This document shows, piece by piece, positions 26,112 through 34,909 of a stretch of 64,000 nt of DNA (the stretch's first letter is position 1; every line of letters starts with the position of its first letter). The notes beneath the pieces were generated by a model. That model ran no database searches. It saw only the letters and a list, made by a program, of their open reading frames with translations, and was not told the origin of the DNA. Source of the DNA: RGIG4608 sp964413365 (GTDB lineage: Bacteria; Bacillota; Clostridia; Oscillospirales; CAG-272); the NCBI GenBank assembly GCA_964413365.1, contig CAYPRM010000004.1, positions 1-64,000 on the forward strand, read 5' to 3'. The position numbers and the translations under genes were made by a program.

Positions 26112-26624
26112 ATGAGTGAGGCTAACAAATATCTTGAATGTGGAAGGATAGTCAATACACACGGTGTGCGCGGTGCGATCAAGCTTGAGTCGTGGTGCAA
26201 CACCGCGGAGGATCTTGCATCTCTCGACAGGCTCTATCTCTGCGAGGACGGTGGATACAGAGAGCTGAAGGTAAGGCGTGCGAAGGTGCACGGGGGCTTT
26301 GTGCTTTCGGAGATATACGGTATTGACAGCATCGAGCAGGCACAGGAGCTGAAGGGCTTGGTGGTGTATGCCGACAGGGAGGACATTGAGCTTTCCGAGG
26401 GTGAGACATTTATCGCAGACCTCATCGGGCTACCCGTTATCGACCTTGAGAGCGGTGAGACGCTCGGGGTGGTCACGGACGTTCTGAATCTCGGTGCGAG
26501 CGATCTTTACGAGCTTGACACGAGGGCGGGCAAGAGGCTCATTCCCGCAGTGCCCGAATTTATTAAGGAAATAGATCTTGAGCGCGGCATATACGTTTCG
26601 CTCATTGAGGGAATGCTTGACTGA
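26112..26624 (+). CDS. rimM: 16S rRNA processing protein RimM
   Basis: This 170-residue 30S maturation factor has the N-terminal RimM barrel (ECGRIVNTHGVRGAIKLE) and a C-terminal PRC-barrel (about 95-165, ending LIPAVPEFIKEID). The ATG at 26112 fits homology and the promoter, but its ribosome site is poor: GAAAGG lies about 25 nt upstream. It is one base from trmD. The usual rpsP and KH-protein genes upstream and rplS downstream are missing from this locus. Confidence 0.93.
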   Translation: MSEANKYLECGRIVNTHGVRGAIKLESWCNTAEDLASLDRLYLCEDGGYRELKVRRAKVHGGFVLSEIYGIDSIEQAQELKGLVVYADREDIELSEGETFIADLIGLPVIDLESGETLGVVTDVLNLGASDLYELDTRAGKRLIPAVPEFIKEIDLERGIYVSLIEGMLD

Positions 26625-26625
26625 T

Positions 26626-27327
26626 ATGATAAGATTTGATATTATGACGCTCTTCCCCGAGCTTGTTGACGGGGTCTTAGGCGAGAGCATTATAGGACGT
26701 GCGCAGAAGAACGGATATATCTCCGTTCACACGCACGACATACGCGATTTTGCGAACAACAAGCACAACCGCGTCGACGACACGCCCTACGGTGGCGGTT
26801 TCGGAATGTTGATGATGGCGCCGCCCGTTTACGACTGCTTTGAGCACGTGAGGGGCGAGATACGCGAGTCCCTCGGCGAGGGAGTAGTGCCGAGGGTGAT
26901 ATATATGAGTCCGCAGGGTAAGGTGCTGACGCAGAAGCGTGCGCAGGAGCTTTCGGAATATGAGAGTTTGATACTGCTGTGCGGTCATTATGAGGGAATA
27001 GATGCCCGAGTGCTCGAGGAGATAGTCGATGAGGAGATCTCCATAGGCGACTATGTGCTCACGGGTGGCGAGCTGCCTGCGTGCGTGCTGGTGGATTGCA
27101 TTTCCCGAATGTGCGAGGGAGTGCTTCCCGACAAGAGGTGCTACGAGGATGAGAGCATCTCCTGCGGTGCGCTCGAATATCCGCAATACACGCGCCCGTA
27201 TGAGTTCCACGGCAAGAAGGTGCCCGATGTGCTCATTTCGGGAAATCACGCGCAGATAGATAAATGGAGAGCGGAGAGGTCCGCCGAGGTAACTCGTGAA
27301 AAGCGACCTGATCTGCTCACCGAATGA
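26626..27327 (+). CDS. trmD: tRNA (guanine-N1)-methyltransferase
   Basis: The 233-residue SPOUT methyltransferase forms m1G37 in tRNA. Its trefoil-knot SAM-binding motifs are visible as LLCGHYEGIDARV and SIGDYVLTGGELPA, with DDTPYGGGFGM earlier. Its start lies one base after the rimM stop, so the pair is translationally coupled. It is followed after 24 bp by a polysaccharide-type membrane protein. Confidence 0.97.
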   Translation: MIRFDIMTLFPELVDGVLGESIIGRAQKNGYISVHTHDIRDFANNKHNRVDDTPYGGGFGMLMMAPPVYDCFEHVRGEIRESLGEGVVPRVIYMSPQGKVLTQKRAQELSEYESLILLCGHYEGIDARVLEEIVDEEISIGDYVLTGGELPACVLVDCISRMCEGVLPDKRCYEDESISCGALEYPQYTRPYEFHGKKVPDVLISGNHAQIDKWRAERSAEVTREKRPDLLTE

Positions 27328-27351
27328 TCCCGCTTGAGGGGAGGGAAACAG

Positions 27352-29352
27352 TTGAAAAATAAGGAAAACAGCAAGCGTATGCGTGAGGAGGAGATCTTCT
27401 CGCAGGGGAAGCACCGCAGGACCGCAGGACGCAGGGAGAAAAATTTCGGTGTCATACTGAGTCTGCTCTTCTCGCTCTCCGACAGGCTCGAGCGAGCCTA
27501 TAAGAGCAGTCTGATAGGGTACTTCTTCATATCGCTTTATTCAAGATTGAACGACAGCTGGGAGAGGGGCGCGATCCGCCGCCGACTTCACAGGAGACGC
27601 TCGGCAAGCAAGGGACGAGGGCACAGATCCCCTCTGAGCTTTGCGGAGCTTTACGAGAGCAGTCTGCTATCCCGTATAATTACGGGCTTTACAAGCAGGG
27701 TGGTCAACTCCAAGGTGAGAATATTCGGCGTATTCCTCTTCGTTTTCGGATTTCTGACCACGTTCGCCGCGATGCTGAGGTATTTCCTCGTATCGGAGAT
27801 AATGTGGATAAATCTCATTACGGGAGTTGCCGTTGCGCTTCTCTCCGTGCCGCTCCTGATCTCGGGAAAGCGGTTCGGGCAGGCGTTGATAGACGGCAGG
27901 ATATCGGGATACGTTATGAATGTGATCCTCAGTGTCGACGAGTCGAGATTTGAGTGGGATGAGGACGCGCAGAGCGTCGGATATCCCGTCGTGCTCGCCG
28001 TCTCCGCAGTTCTCGGAATACTCACCTACGTAATAAGCCCTGTATACATCATAGTCGCATTCATATTTGCGACGATATTCGGCACGATAATGTGCTTTCC
28101 GGAGCTTGGTATCATGGCGACGCTCGTCTGCATACCGTTTACCAGCGTATTTGATCATCCGTCGGTGGCGGTAACGGTGCTTATAGGCATCACGCTCGCA
28201 GGCTACATCTCAAAGCTCGTGCGCGGCAAGAGGGTGCTCCGTCTTACGCTTATCGATGTGATCGTAGCTCTTTTCGGACTGCTGATCCTATTTGGCGGAA
28301 TATGCACGGGAGGCTCCTCGGATTCGTTCAGGAGCGCGGCAATGTACTTTGCGTTCCTCCTGCTCTACTTCCTCATAGTGAATTCTTATATACGTAAGAC
28401 TTGGATATACAGGGGACTTAAGCTCATCGTCATTTCGACGGGCATCGTCGCGATCCTCGGTGTCCTTGAGGACGGAATGATAGGCTCGTCCATCGTGGAT
28501 ATGTCGATATTCTCCGACATCGGTGCGAGGATCAGCGCATTTCTCGGAAACCCCAATATGCTCGCCGCATATCTCGTTATAGTCCTTCCCATTGCGCTCG
28601 GCGAGGTGGCGGTGGCAGGAAGATGGAGCACAAGGCTCTGGTACATCTTCTGCTCGCTCGCGATAGGCACGTGCATAGTAATTACGTGGTCGCGTGCGGC
28701 GTGGCTCGGAATGGTTGTGGCACTTGTGATGTTCCTGCTCGCGTGCGATCTCAGGACGGGTTGGCTCGCGGTCGGCGCGGCGGCGACGATCCCTATTTGG
28801 ATAGGCTTTGTGCCCGACAGCTTTACAAGACGGCTCTCGACCATACTTTCCGCCGCGGACGGCGATCTTAGCTACCGAATGAATATATGGAGGGGCGTTA
28901 CGAGAATGATCGGCGATCACCTTATCTCGGGCGTCGGAGTTGGAGAGGAGGCATTCAAAAATGCTTACGTGCTCTACGCTGTCTCGGGAACGGAGACGGC
29001 GGTACATTCTCACAACCTCTATCTTCAGGTGCTTATTGAGCTTGGTATAGTCGGCATCGTGATCCTTGCGCTCGTTATGATAATGTTTGCGCAGAGGTGC
29101 TCCTCGGAGATAGCAAATCTGAAGAGGGGGAGCAAGACGAGGATAATGATCTCCGCAGGCTTCTCGGGCATTTGCGGAGTGCTCGTTATGGGACTTACCG
29201 ATCACGTTTGGTACGATTACCGTGTATTTCTCATCTTCTGGGCGGTCATGGCACTCACGGTCGCTCTTGCAAGAATAAATGAAAAGGAAAGGAAAAAGGA
29301 GTTAGCAGGCATCTCCAACGGCGCGCGAAGCGTTGAGCTTGAGATCTCTTAA
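27352..29352 (+). CDS. O-antigen ligase/polymerase-like (Wzy_C) membrane protein
   Basis: This 666-residue polytopic protein has a basic cytosolic N-terminus of about 130 residues and then many hydrophobic segments. Its second half matches the O-antigen ligase (Wzy_C) fold: GNPNMLAAYLVIVLPIAL, ITWSRAAWLG and a periplasm-side loop with HSHNLYLQVLIELG. It probably polymerises or transfers a surface polysaccharide. I choose the TTG at 27352 because GAGGGGAGGG lies six bases upstream; an ATG at 27379 is the alternative. Two DUF4330 proteins follow as an operon. Confidence 0.82.
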   Translation: MKNKENSKRMREEEIFSQGKHRRTAGRREKNFGVILSLLFSLSDRLERAYKSSLIGYFFISLYSRLNDSWERGAIRRRLHRRRSASKGRGHRSPLSFAELYESSLLSRIITGFTSRVVNSKVRIFGVFLFVFGFLTTFAAMLRYFLVSEIMWINLITGVAVALLSVPLLISGKRFGQALIDGRISGYVMNVILSVDESRFEWDEDAQSVGYPVVLAVSAVLGILTYVISPVYIIVAFIFATIFGTIMCFPELGIMATLVCIPFTSVFDHPSVAVTVLIGITLAGYISKLVRGKRVLRLTLIDVIVALFGLLILFGGICTGGSSDSFRSAAMYFAFLLLYFLIVNSYIRKTWIYRGLKLIVISTGIVAILGVLEDGMIGSSIVDMSIFSDIGARISAFLGNPNMLAAYLVIVLPIALGEVAVAGRWSTRLWYIFCSLAIGTCIVITWSRAAWLGMVVALVMFLLACDLRTGWLAVGAAATIPIWIGFVPDSFTRRLSTILSAADGDLSYRMNIWRGVTRMIGDHLISGVGVGEEAFKNAYVLYAVSGTETAVHSHNLYLQVLIELGIVGIVILALVMIMFAQRCSSEIANLKRGSKTRIMISAGFSGICGVLVMGLTDHVWYDYRVFLIFWAVMALTVALARINEKERKKELAGISNGARSVELEIS

Positions 29353-29362
29353 GGAGGATTTT

Positions 29363-29875
29363 ATGGAAAATAATATAAATATCTCGGAAAGGAAGCGCGG
29401 TCGCTTCAATATAGCGGATGTGATAATGATCCTTGTGATACTTGCCATCGCCTTTGGTATATTCAGACTTGTCGATCCCTTCCATTGGTTCACCACCAAC
29501 GAGGTAAGGAACGTGAGCATACGCTACGTCGTCAAGCTCTCGGGCATAGATGACGATATCAACGTCAAGGATACCGTAAAGAACGGTGTGGCTGTGATGA
29601 ATTCCGCTACGGAATATTCCATGGGCACGGTCGAGTCCGTTAAGCTACAGGATGCGACGATCTGGGAGTATGTCGAGGACAGCCCCGAGATGGTGCAAAA
29701 GACCATAGAGGGCAAGAGCGACATCTACATTACGGTAACTGTCAGAGCGACATACGAGAGCGGTGTTGGCTACGAGGTCAACGGTCAGCGTATCGCGGTG
29801 GGCACTCTGCTCGACCTGAGGCTCTCAAGCTTTGTCGGCAGCGGATACTGCGTCGAGCTTGAGGAAATAGGATAA
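29363..29875 (+). CDS. DUF4330 membrane-anchored protein, copy 1
   Basis: The 170-residue protein has a short basic cytosolic start (ERKRGRFNIAD), one membrane helix at about 19-37, and an exported beta-rich domain. It fits the DUF4330 family and is a paralogue of the next gene, which starts with a near-identical layout (KKGKFNAID). Its position after the O-antigen-ligase-like gene suggests a role in export or modification of a surface polymer. It has a perfect TAAGGAGG site. Confidence 0.78.
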   Translation: MENNINISERKRGRFNIADVIMILVILAIAFGIFRLVDPFHWFTTNEVRNVSIRYVVKLSGIDDDINVKDTVKNGVAVMNSATEYSMGTVESVKLQDATIWEYVEDSPEMVQKTIEGKSDIYITVTVRATYESGVGYEVNGQRIAVGTLLDLRLSSFVGSGYCVELEEIG

Positions 29876-29890
29876 GATGGAGGTACGGAT

Positions 29891-30400
29891 ATGAACGGAG
29901 AAGTCAAGAAAAAGGGCAAATTCAATGCCATAGATGCGTTTATAATCCTGCTTGTGATCGCCTGCATACTCAGCGTGGTATACAGATATCTCACGCTCGA
30001 GGAGATCTCGGTCGATGCAACACTCAAGGAGTACGTTATCCACTTCAAGGTGGGTGAGGTGAGCGGAACGTCCCTCAAGTATTTCAAGGCGGGGGACACA
30101 TTCAGGATCAAGTCGAGCGAGATGCGGCTCGGCACGCTCGACGGAATACAACAGCACGTTCCTGCCGTCGGTGCGTACAACAAGAACGGTGCGAAGATAT
30201 ACTACCCCCAGCTTGAGGATGAAACGATATACAACACCTCCTACTATTCCGCAGTAGGATACGTTACGGTGAAGGGCAAGATGACCGACGAGGGCTTTTT
30301 GCTCAACGGTAGCCTCTACCTCACCGCAAATGACGAGCTTCAGGTCGTATCGGAGCATATTGAAACTACCATAAAGGTAGTAAGCATAACTGAAAAATAA
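29891..30400 (+). CDS. DUF4330 membrane-anchored protein, copy 2
   Basis: This 169-residue protein repeats the architecture of the preceding one: a basic start, one membrane helix at about 16-32, then an extracytoplasmic domain of roughly 130 residues. The pair probably arose by tandem duplication and then diverged strongly outside the N-terminus. It starts 15 bp after copy 1 and ends just before a terminator, so it closes the rimM-trmD-polymerase operon. Confidence 0.75.
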   Translation: MNGEVKKKGKFNAIDAFIILLVIACILSVVYRYLTLEEISVDATLKEYVIHFKVGEVSGTSLKYFKAGDTFRIKSSEMRLGTLDGIQQHVPAVGAYNKNGAKIYYPQLEDETIYNTSYYSAVGYVTVKGKMTDEGFLLNGSLYLTANDELQVVSEHIETTIKVVSITEK

Positions 30401-30407
30401 CCATAAT

Positions 30408-30435
30408 AAAAACCATACCCGAGGGTATGGTTTTT
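30408..30435. terminator. Bidirectional intrinsic terminator
   Basis: AAAAACCATACCC and GGGTATGGTTTTT form a stem with a short loop between convergent genes. Confidence 0.9.
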
Positions 30436-30437
30436 GT

Positions 30438-31208
30438 TTATTTGGAGCTTCCGCTTCGACGTGGCAGGGCGTCCTCGTCAAGTCCGAGCCTTGCTCTGCG
30501 GCGTGCGGAGGCGTGATTGACGGTATAGAGCGCGGCGAACAGTGCGCAGACGAGCAGGGCGAGGGCTATGTAGTACGCCGTCAGCAGGCCGTCGGTCAGG
30601 GCTATCGTGGGCGAGAGGCGGTAGAGTATCGTGCCGTCCGTTATCTGTATTATGATCGGTTTTCCCTTGAGAGCCGAGTAGTCGGTGTGCAGGTGTATCA
30701 TCCATGAGTAGCCGATGAGCAGGCCGATGCCTATGACGCTCTGATAGCAGTCGCGCAGGCGGAATTTCCTTGCGTTTACGAGCATCAACATTCCCCCGAG
30801 ATAGAGCAGGCTGTGATTTACGATAGCCATTACCAAAAGGTATGTGACGTTTCCCCCGGGGAGGAAGGAATCGGGGAGAACCCAGAATGCCACGTGGTAC
30901 ATCGTTCCTGCGAGTATTGCCGCAAAGACCGCAAAGGTATCAGCCTGTCTGATCCGAAACACTATGAATATACCGAACAGAAAATAGCTCACGGCGGAGA
31001 ATTCCACGGGGAAATTCATATGATCGCCGATGATCTGCCAGCGTATATTCTCGCCCGTTTTATATATGAGCAGCAGAAGTGCTATGGTATATGCGATGGC
31101 GTAGCTCAGCCTTGGCTTATTGCGCAGTAAGAAGACTATTAGGTTAAGAGTGATGAACAGCAGGAGCATGAGCACTGCCGCCCACCAATATTCATTGCCT
31201 CCGAACAT
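30438..31208 (-). CDS. Polytopic membrane protein, YwaF/TIGR02206-like
   Basis: The 256-residue protein has about seven hydrophobic segments. FPVEFSAVSYF in the middle and VNHSLLYLGGMLML further on correspond loosely to the LPLHLC and SHG-containing segments of the YwaF/TMEM164 family; the match is moderate and the function is unknown. The ATG at 31208 has GGAGGA directly upstream (31212-31217 on this strand), so it is preferred over methionines further upstream. It is a single gene. Confidence 0.7.
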   Translation of the reverse strand: MFGGNEYWWAAVLMLLLFITLNLIVFLLRNKPRLSYAIAYTIALLLLIYKTGENIRWQIIGDHMNFPVEFSAVSYFLFGIFIVFRIRQADTFAVFAAILAGTMYHVAFWVLPDSFLPGGNVTYLLVMAIVNHSLLYLGGMLMLVNARKFRLRDCYQSVIGIGLLIGYSWMIHLHTDYSALKGKPIIIQITDGTILYRLSPTIALTDGLLTAYYIALALLVCALFAALYTVNHASARRRARLGLDEDALPRRSGSSK

Positions 31209-31250
31209 ATTTTCCTCCATTGACATTTGCATTAGGATAAGCGTATTATA

Positions 31251-31485
31251 ATACAAAATTGTTAAATAAATATTAACACGTGCTAAATATATCACAAAAG
31301 CTCTCACTAAGTCGAAGGATGGCATATAATGACAGTAAGAAATGCGGCGGATATTTACCGTCCGTCGGTGCTCAAAAAATGAAAAATAACGCTCATTGTG
31401 TCGCATTTTCCGAAAAAATGTGCAAAATTGTTAAAAAAATCGTCTAAAAATCAAAAAGTTTATGCAAGTAAACGAATACTTTTGC
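31251..31485. other. Non-coding gap between divergent genes
   Basis: These AT-rich bases hold no convincing gene. A TATAAT-like element for the minus-strand gene is at 31245-31250. A 17-codon reading frame at 31329-31382 exists but has no supporting promoter. Confidence 0.4.
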
Positions 31486-31514
31486 TTGATTTTATCCTTC
31501 TATCTTGCTATAAT
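31486..31514 (+). promoter_or_regulatory. Promoter for the HPr gene
   Basis: TTGATT at 31486 and TATAAT at 31509 have a 17-bp spacer, 63 bp before the start codon. Confidence 0.75.
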
Positions 31515-31577
31515 ATACTTATAGAATTATGCAACTTTAACAGTTGATTTGAGTAGATTAAATTAGGAGCGTTATTT

Positions 31578-31850
31578 ATGATCACTAAAGAGGTAAAGAT
31601 TTTGAATGCAATAGGACTTCACGCAAGGCCTGCGACCTTCTTTATCCAGAAGGCGAACACCTATCCCTGTGCAATATGGGTTAAAAAGGACGATCGCACA
31701 GTCAATGCAAAAAGCCTCTTGGGAGTTCTTTCCTTGGGTATAGCTAAGGGCATGACCATCGTTCTTGAGGCTGACGGTCAGGACGAGGGACAGGCAATAG
31801 AGGGGCTTTGCGAGCTCATCGACAGTGGCTTTGACGAGCAGGGGCTCTGA
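31578..31850 (+). CDS. HPr-family phosphocarrier protein
   Basis: This 90-residue protein is an HPr of the phosphotransferase system. The phosphorylated histidine is H15 in GLHARPA, and the regulatory serine is S46 in AKSLLG, so both PEP-dependent transfer and HprK-type regulation are possible. No enzyme I gene is adjacent. The start at 31578 has TAGGAG upstream. It sits 105 bp ahead of uvrC. Confidence 0.93.
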   Translation: MITKEVKILNAIGLHARPATFFIQKANTYPCAIWVKKDDRTVNAKSLLGVLSLGIAKGMTIVLEADGQDEGQAIEGLCELIDSGFDEQGL

Positions 31851-31955
31851 GGCTGAGTTAATCAAAGATTTTGGGGGCTGTGCTGTGTACAGCCCCTGTT
31901 TACTCTATGCCGATACGGCAAGGGCAAGAATTTTCAGAGAGGGGTAGGATAGAAT

Positions 31956-33776
31956 ATGGCAACGAGAGCAGAGCTGCTTGAGAGAGCAAACGGACTTCCG
32001 CTCCGCCCTGGCGTATACATTATGCGCGATAGGTCGGGGAGAGTCATATATGTCGGGAAGTCGGCAAAGCTGAAGAATCGCGTTTCGCAATATTTCCAGA
32101 ACAGCGAGAAAAATCTCAAGACCGAGAAGATGGTCGCGTCCGTATTCGAGTTTGACTATATTCTCTGTGATACGGAGATGGAGGCGCTCTCGCTCGAAAA
32201 TTCCTTAATAAAGCAATACACCCCGAGATACAATATAAGGCTGAAGGACTCCAAGACCTATCCGTACATCAAGATCACGGATGGCGAGTATCCACGCATC
32301 GTTATGACGAGAAAGCGTCTTGCGGACAAGGCTAAATACTACGGTCCGTTCTCGTCGGCAGGCACGGCGTACGAGATAATGGCGCTTCTGAGCAAGACTC
32401 TCGGTCTACCCACCTGCAAGCTGAAATTTCCGCGTGATATCGGACGGGGCAGGGAGTGCCTTTACTATCAGATGAAGCAATGCTGCGGCGTCTGCATGGG
32501 GCACGTGAGTGCGGAGGAATACCGTGCGCTGATATCCTGTGCCGCGGACATTTTGCGTGGCAACACCAAAGAGGCGACTGCCACACTCGAGAGGCAGATG
32601 TACGAATATTCCGAGGCGGAGCGATACGAGGCGGCGATGAAGTGCCGCGACACGATACGCGCGCTCGAGAGGATAAAGGAGAGGCAGAAGGTCGTGGACT
32701 CGCCCGATGCGGAATACGACGTTGTTGCGCTCCACAGTGAGGAGCTATGCTCGTGCCTTTCGGTATATTCCGTGCGTGCGGGAATACTCGGCTCGAAGAA
32801 CGATTACCTTTTCGGTGCGGACAAGATACTTGATCCTGCGGCGATCACGGCATTTCTTGTTGAGTATTACACGAACACGGACATAGTGCCTAAAAAGCTC
32901 GTGCTTGATGCGAGCGTGGAGGTCGAGGAGGAGCTGCTCTCCGACTTTCTGACACAGAGAAGGGGCAGCAGGGTGAGTATCTGGACGCCCAAGCGCACGG
33001 AGATGAAGAAGCTGTGCGAGATGGTGCTCGCAAACGCCAAGGATAGGGCGCAGGTCTATGTCAAGGAGAGCGAGAAGGACGATTCCACTCTGCAAAGGCT
33101 CGCACAGCTCCTTGAGCTTGAGCTGATACCCGAGAGGATAGAGGCATACGATATATCGAATATAGGCTCGGAGCACAAGACGGGCGGAATGGTCGTTTAC
33201 GTTGGCGGAAAACCGCAAAAGAGCGATTACAGGAGCTTTAATATAAGGGATGTTGAGGGCACTGATGACTATGCGTGTATGCGTGAAACGCTCCGCCGCA
33301 GGCTCTCCCACCTCGGAGATGCGCAGGGCTCGATGGGCGAATATCCCGATCTGATACTGCTCGACGGCGGACGGACGCACGTCGCGACCGTGTTGACGGT
33401 GCTTGATGAGATGGGGCTTGATATCCCCGTTTTCGGTATGGTCAAGGACGATTTTCACAAGACACGCGCGCTCTGCACGGCGGATGCTGAGATAAGCATT
33501 GCACGTGAGCAGGCGGTGTACGGAATGATATACAGAATACAGGAGGAGGTACACAGGTACACCGTTTCACGAATGAGCACGGCAAAATCCAAGACTGTAA
33601 GGACCTCCTCGCTCGAAAAAATAAAGGGCATAGGCTCTGCCAAGGCAAAGAAGCTGCTGACGCATTTCGGCACGCTCAGCGCAATAAGAGAGGCGAGCGT
33701 GGAGCAGCTTTCTGCGGTGCGTGGCATCACGGAAGCGGACGCGGAGAGCATCTATGCATATTATCACAAGGGGTAG
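31956..33776 (+). CDS. uvrC: Excinuclease ABC subunit C
   Basis: The 606-residue nuclease makes both incisions in nucleotide excision repair. It has the N-terminal GIY-YIG domain (PGVYIMRDRSGRVIYVGKS, residues 18-36), a UVR motif near 205-240 and a Cys cluster CCGVC before it. The RNase-H-like C-terminal nuclease domain starts near YDISNIGSEHKTGG, and helix-hairpin-helix motifs come at the end (KIKGIGSAKAKKLL). It leads an operon with rsmD and coaD. No SOS-type box was found upstream. Confidence 0.97.
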   Translation: MATRAELLERANGLPLRPGVYIMRDRSGRVIYVGKSAKLKNRVSQYFQNSEKNLKTEKMVASVFEFDYILCDTEMEALSLENSLIKQYTPRYNIRLKDSKTYPYIKITDGEYPRIVMTRKRLADKAKYYGPFSSAGTAYEIMALLSKTLGLPTCKLKFPRDIGRGRECLYYQMKQCCGVCMGHVSAEEYRALISCAADILRGNTKEATATLERQMYEYSEAERYEAAMKCRDTIRALERIKERQKVVDSPDAEYDVVALHSEELCSCLSVYSVRAGILGSKNDYLFGADKILDPAAITAFLVEYYTNTDIVPKKLVLDASVEVEEELLSDFLTQRRGSRVSIWTPKRTEMKKLCEMVLANAKDRAQVYVKESEKDDSTLQRLAQLLELELIPERIEAYDISNIGSEHKTGGMVVYVGGKPQKSDYRSFNIRDVEGTDDYACMRETLRRRLSHLGDAQGSMGEYPDLILLDGGRTHVATVLTVLDEMGLDIPVFGMVKDDFHKTRALCTADAEISIAREQAVYGMIYRIQEEVHRYTVSRMSTAKSKTVRTSSLEKIKGIGSAKAKKLLTHFGTLSAIREASVEQLSAVRGITEADAESIYAYYHKG

Positions 33777-33785
33777 GTAAGGAAT

Positions 33786-34346
33786 ATGAGGATAATCACG
33801 GGAAGCGCAAGGGGGGCAAGACTGACGACGCCCGAGGGTGAGCATACCCGTCCGACGAGTGAGCGTGCGAAGGAGGCTCTCTTTTCCTCGCTCGGATACA
33901 GTATTTCGGGCGGAAGAGTGCTTGATCTCTTTGCAGGCTCGGGACAGCTCGGGCTTGAGGCGGCGAGCAGGGGCGCGCGCTCCGTTGTGCTCGTTGACAA
34001 CGACGTTTCCGCTGTTGCGGCGATTCGGGCGAACGTAAAAAAGTGCAGGCTTGAGGACAGATGCACCGTCGTGCGCTCGGACTCACTTGCGTATCTTGAC
34101 GGGTGCTCGGGGGAGAGTTTCGATCTCGTCCTTCTCGATCCGCCCTACGCGACCGCCCTTATAGACACAGCACTCACACGCCTTCTCGACCGTGGGCTTC
34201 TCGCACCAAGCTCTATTGTGGTCTGCGAGAGCGACAGAGAGGACATACTCTCCGAGAAAAATGCGGAGAGGCTTGATACTGTCAGGCTGATGAAGCACGG
34301 CGTTGCGAGGATAAGTATTCTGAGAGTTAAGGAGATATATAAATGA
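33786..34346 (+). CDS. rsmD: 16S rRNA (guanine-966-N2)-methyltransferase
   Basis: This 186-residue SAM-dependent enzyme methylates 16S rRNA. It opens with MRIITGSARGARL and PTSERAKEALF, has the SAM motif VLDLFAGSGQLGLEA, and the catalytic DPPY as LLDPPYAT. Its stop overlaps the coaD start by 4 bp, the conserved rsmD-coaD coupling of Firmicutes. Confidence 0.96.
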   Translation: MRIITGSARGARLTTPEGEHTRPTSERAKEALFSSLGYSISGGRVLDLFAGSGQLGLEAASRGARSVVLVDNDVSAVAAIRANVKKCRLEDRCTVVRSDSLAYLDGCSGESFDLVLLDPPYATALIDTALTRLLDRGLLAPSSIVVCESDREDILSEKNAERLDTVRLMKHGVARISILRVKEIYK

Positions 34347-34828
34347 AGATAGCAATAGTACCCGGAAGCTTTGATCCGATGACGCTCGGGCATGTGAACA
34401 TTGTCGAGCGTGCGGCGAGGCTCTTTGACAAGGTATATGTGGCAGTTATGATAAACGACAGCAAGAGCTACACCTTCTCACCCACGGAGCGCACCGAGAT
34501 AGCGAGAGCGTCCTGCGCTCACATTCCGAACGTGGAGGTCATATTCGACGCAGGAATGCTCGCAGAGCTTGCAGGAAGGCTTGATGCGTGTGCGATAGTG
34601 AAGGGAATAAGGGACGAGAACGATTACAGGTACGAGTTTGAGATGGCGCAGTTCAACGCAAGGGGCTGTCCCACCACGCAGACCGTTTTCCTCCCCTGCG
34701 ACGAGGGTGCGAGGGAGATAAGCTCCACCGCCGTCCGCAGAAGGCTGAGCAGAGGCGAGGACGTTTCCGACGTTATGTCGGAGAGGGCTATGCCGCTCGT
34801 TCTGAAATATATAAAGGAAAAGGCATAG
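34343..34828 (+). CDS. coaD: Phosphopantetheine adenylyltransferase
   Basis: The 161-residue enzyme makes dephospho-CoA from 4'-phosphopantetheine and ATP. It shows the nucleotidyltransferase motif GSFDPMTLGHVNI (about residues 8-20) and the C-terminal ISSTAVRR motif that binds ATP. Length is typical. It is the last gene of the uvrC operon. Confidence 0.97.
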   Translation: MKIAIVPGSFDPMTLGHVNIVERAARLFDKVYVAVMINDSKSYTFSPTERTEIARASCAHIPNVEVIFDAGMLAELAGRLDACAIVKGIRDENDYRYEFEMAQFNARGCPTTQTVFLPCDEGAREISSTAVRRRLSRGEDVSDVMSERAMPLVLKYIKEKA

Positions 34829-34909
34829 GGATCTTACGATATTCCGTGCGCGTTCTAAATGCGAATGCTCGCTCATATATTTAACCGAAGATAAATCTGG
34901 AGGTTGTAT

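Noticed and set aside
31329..31382. A 17-codon reading frame upstream of HPr, possibly a leader peptide
   Set aside because: No promoter stands at the correct distance, the ribosome site is weak, and a terminator follows neither this frame nor the HPr promoter.
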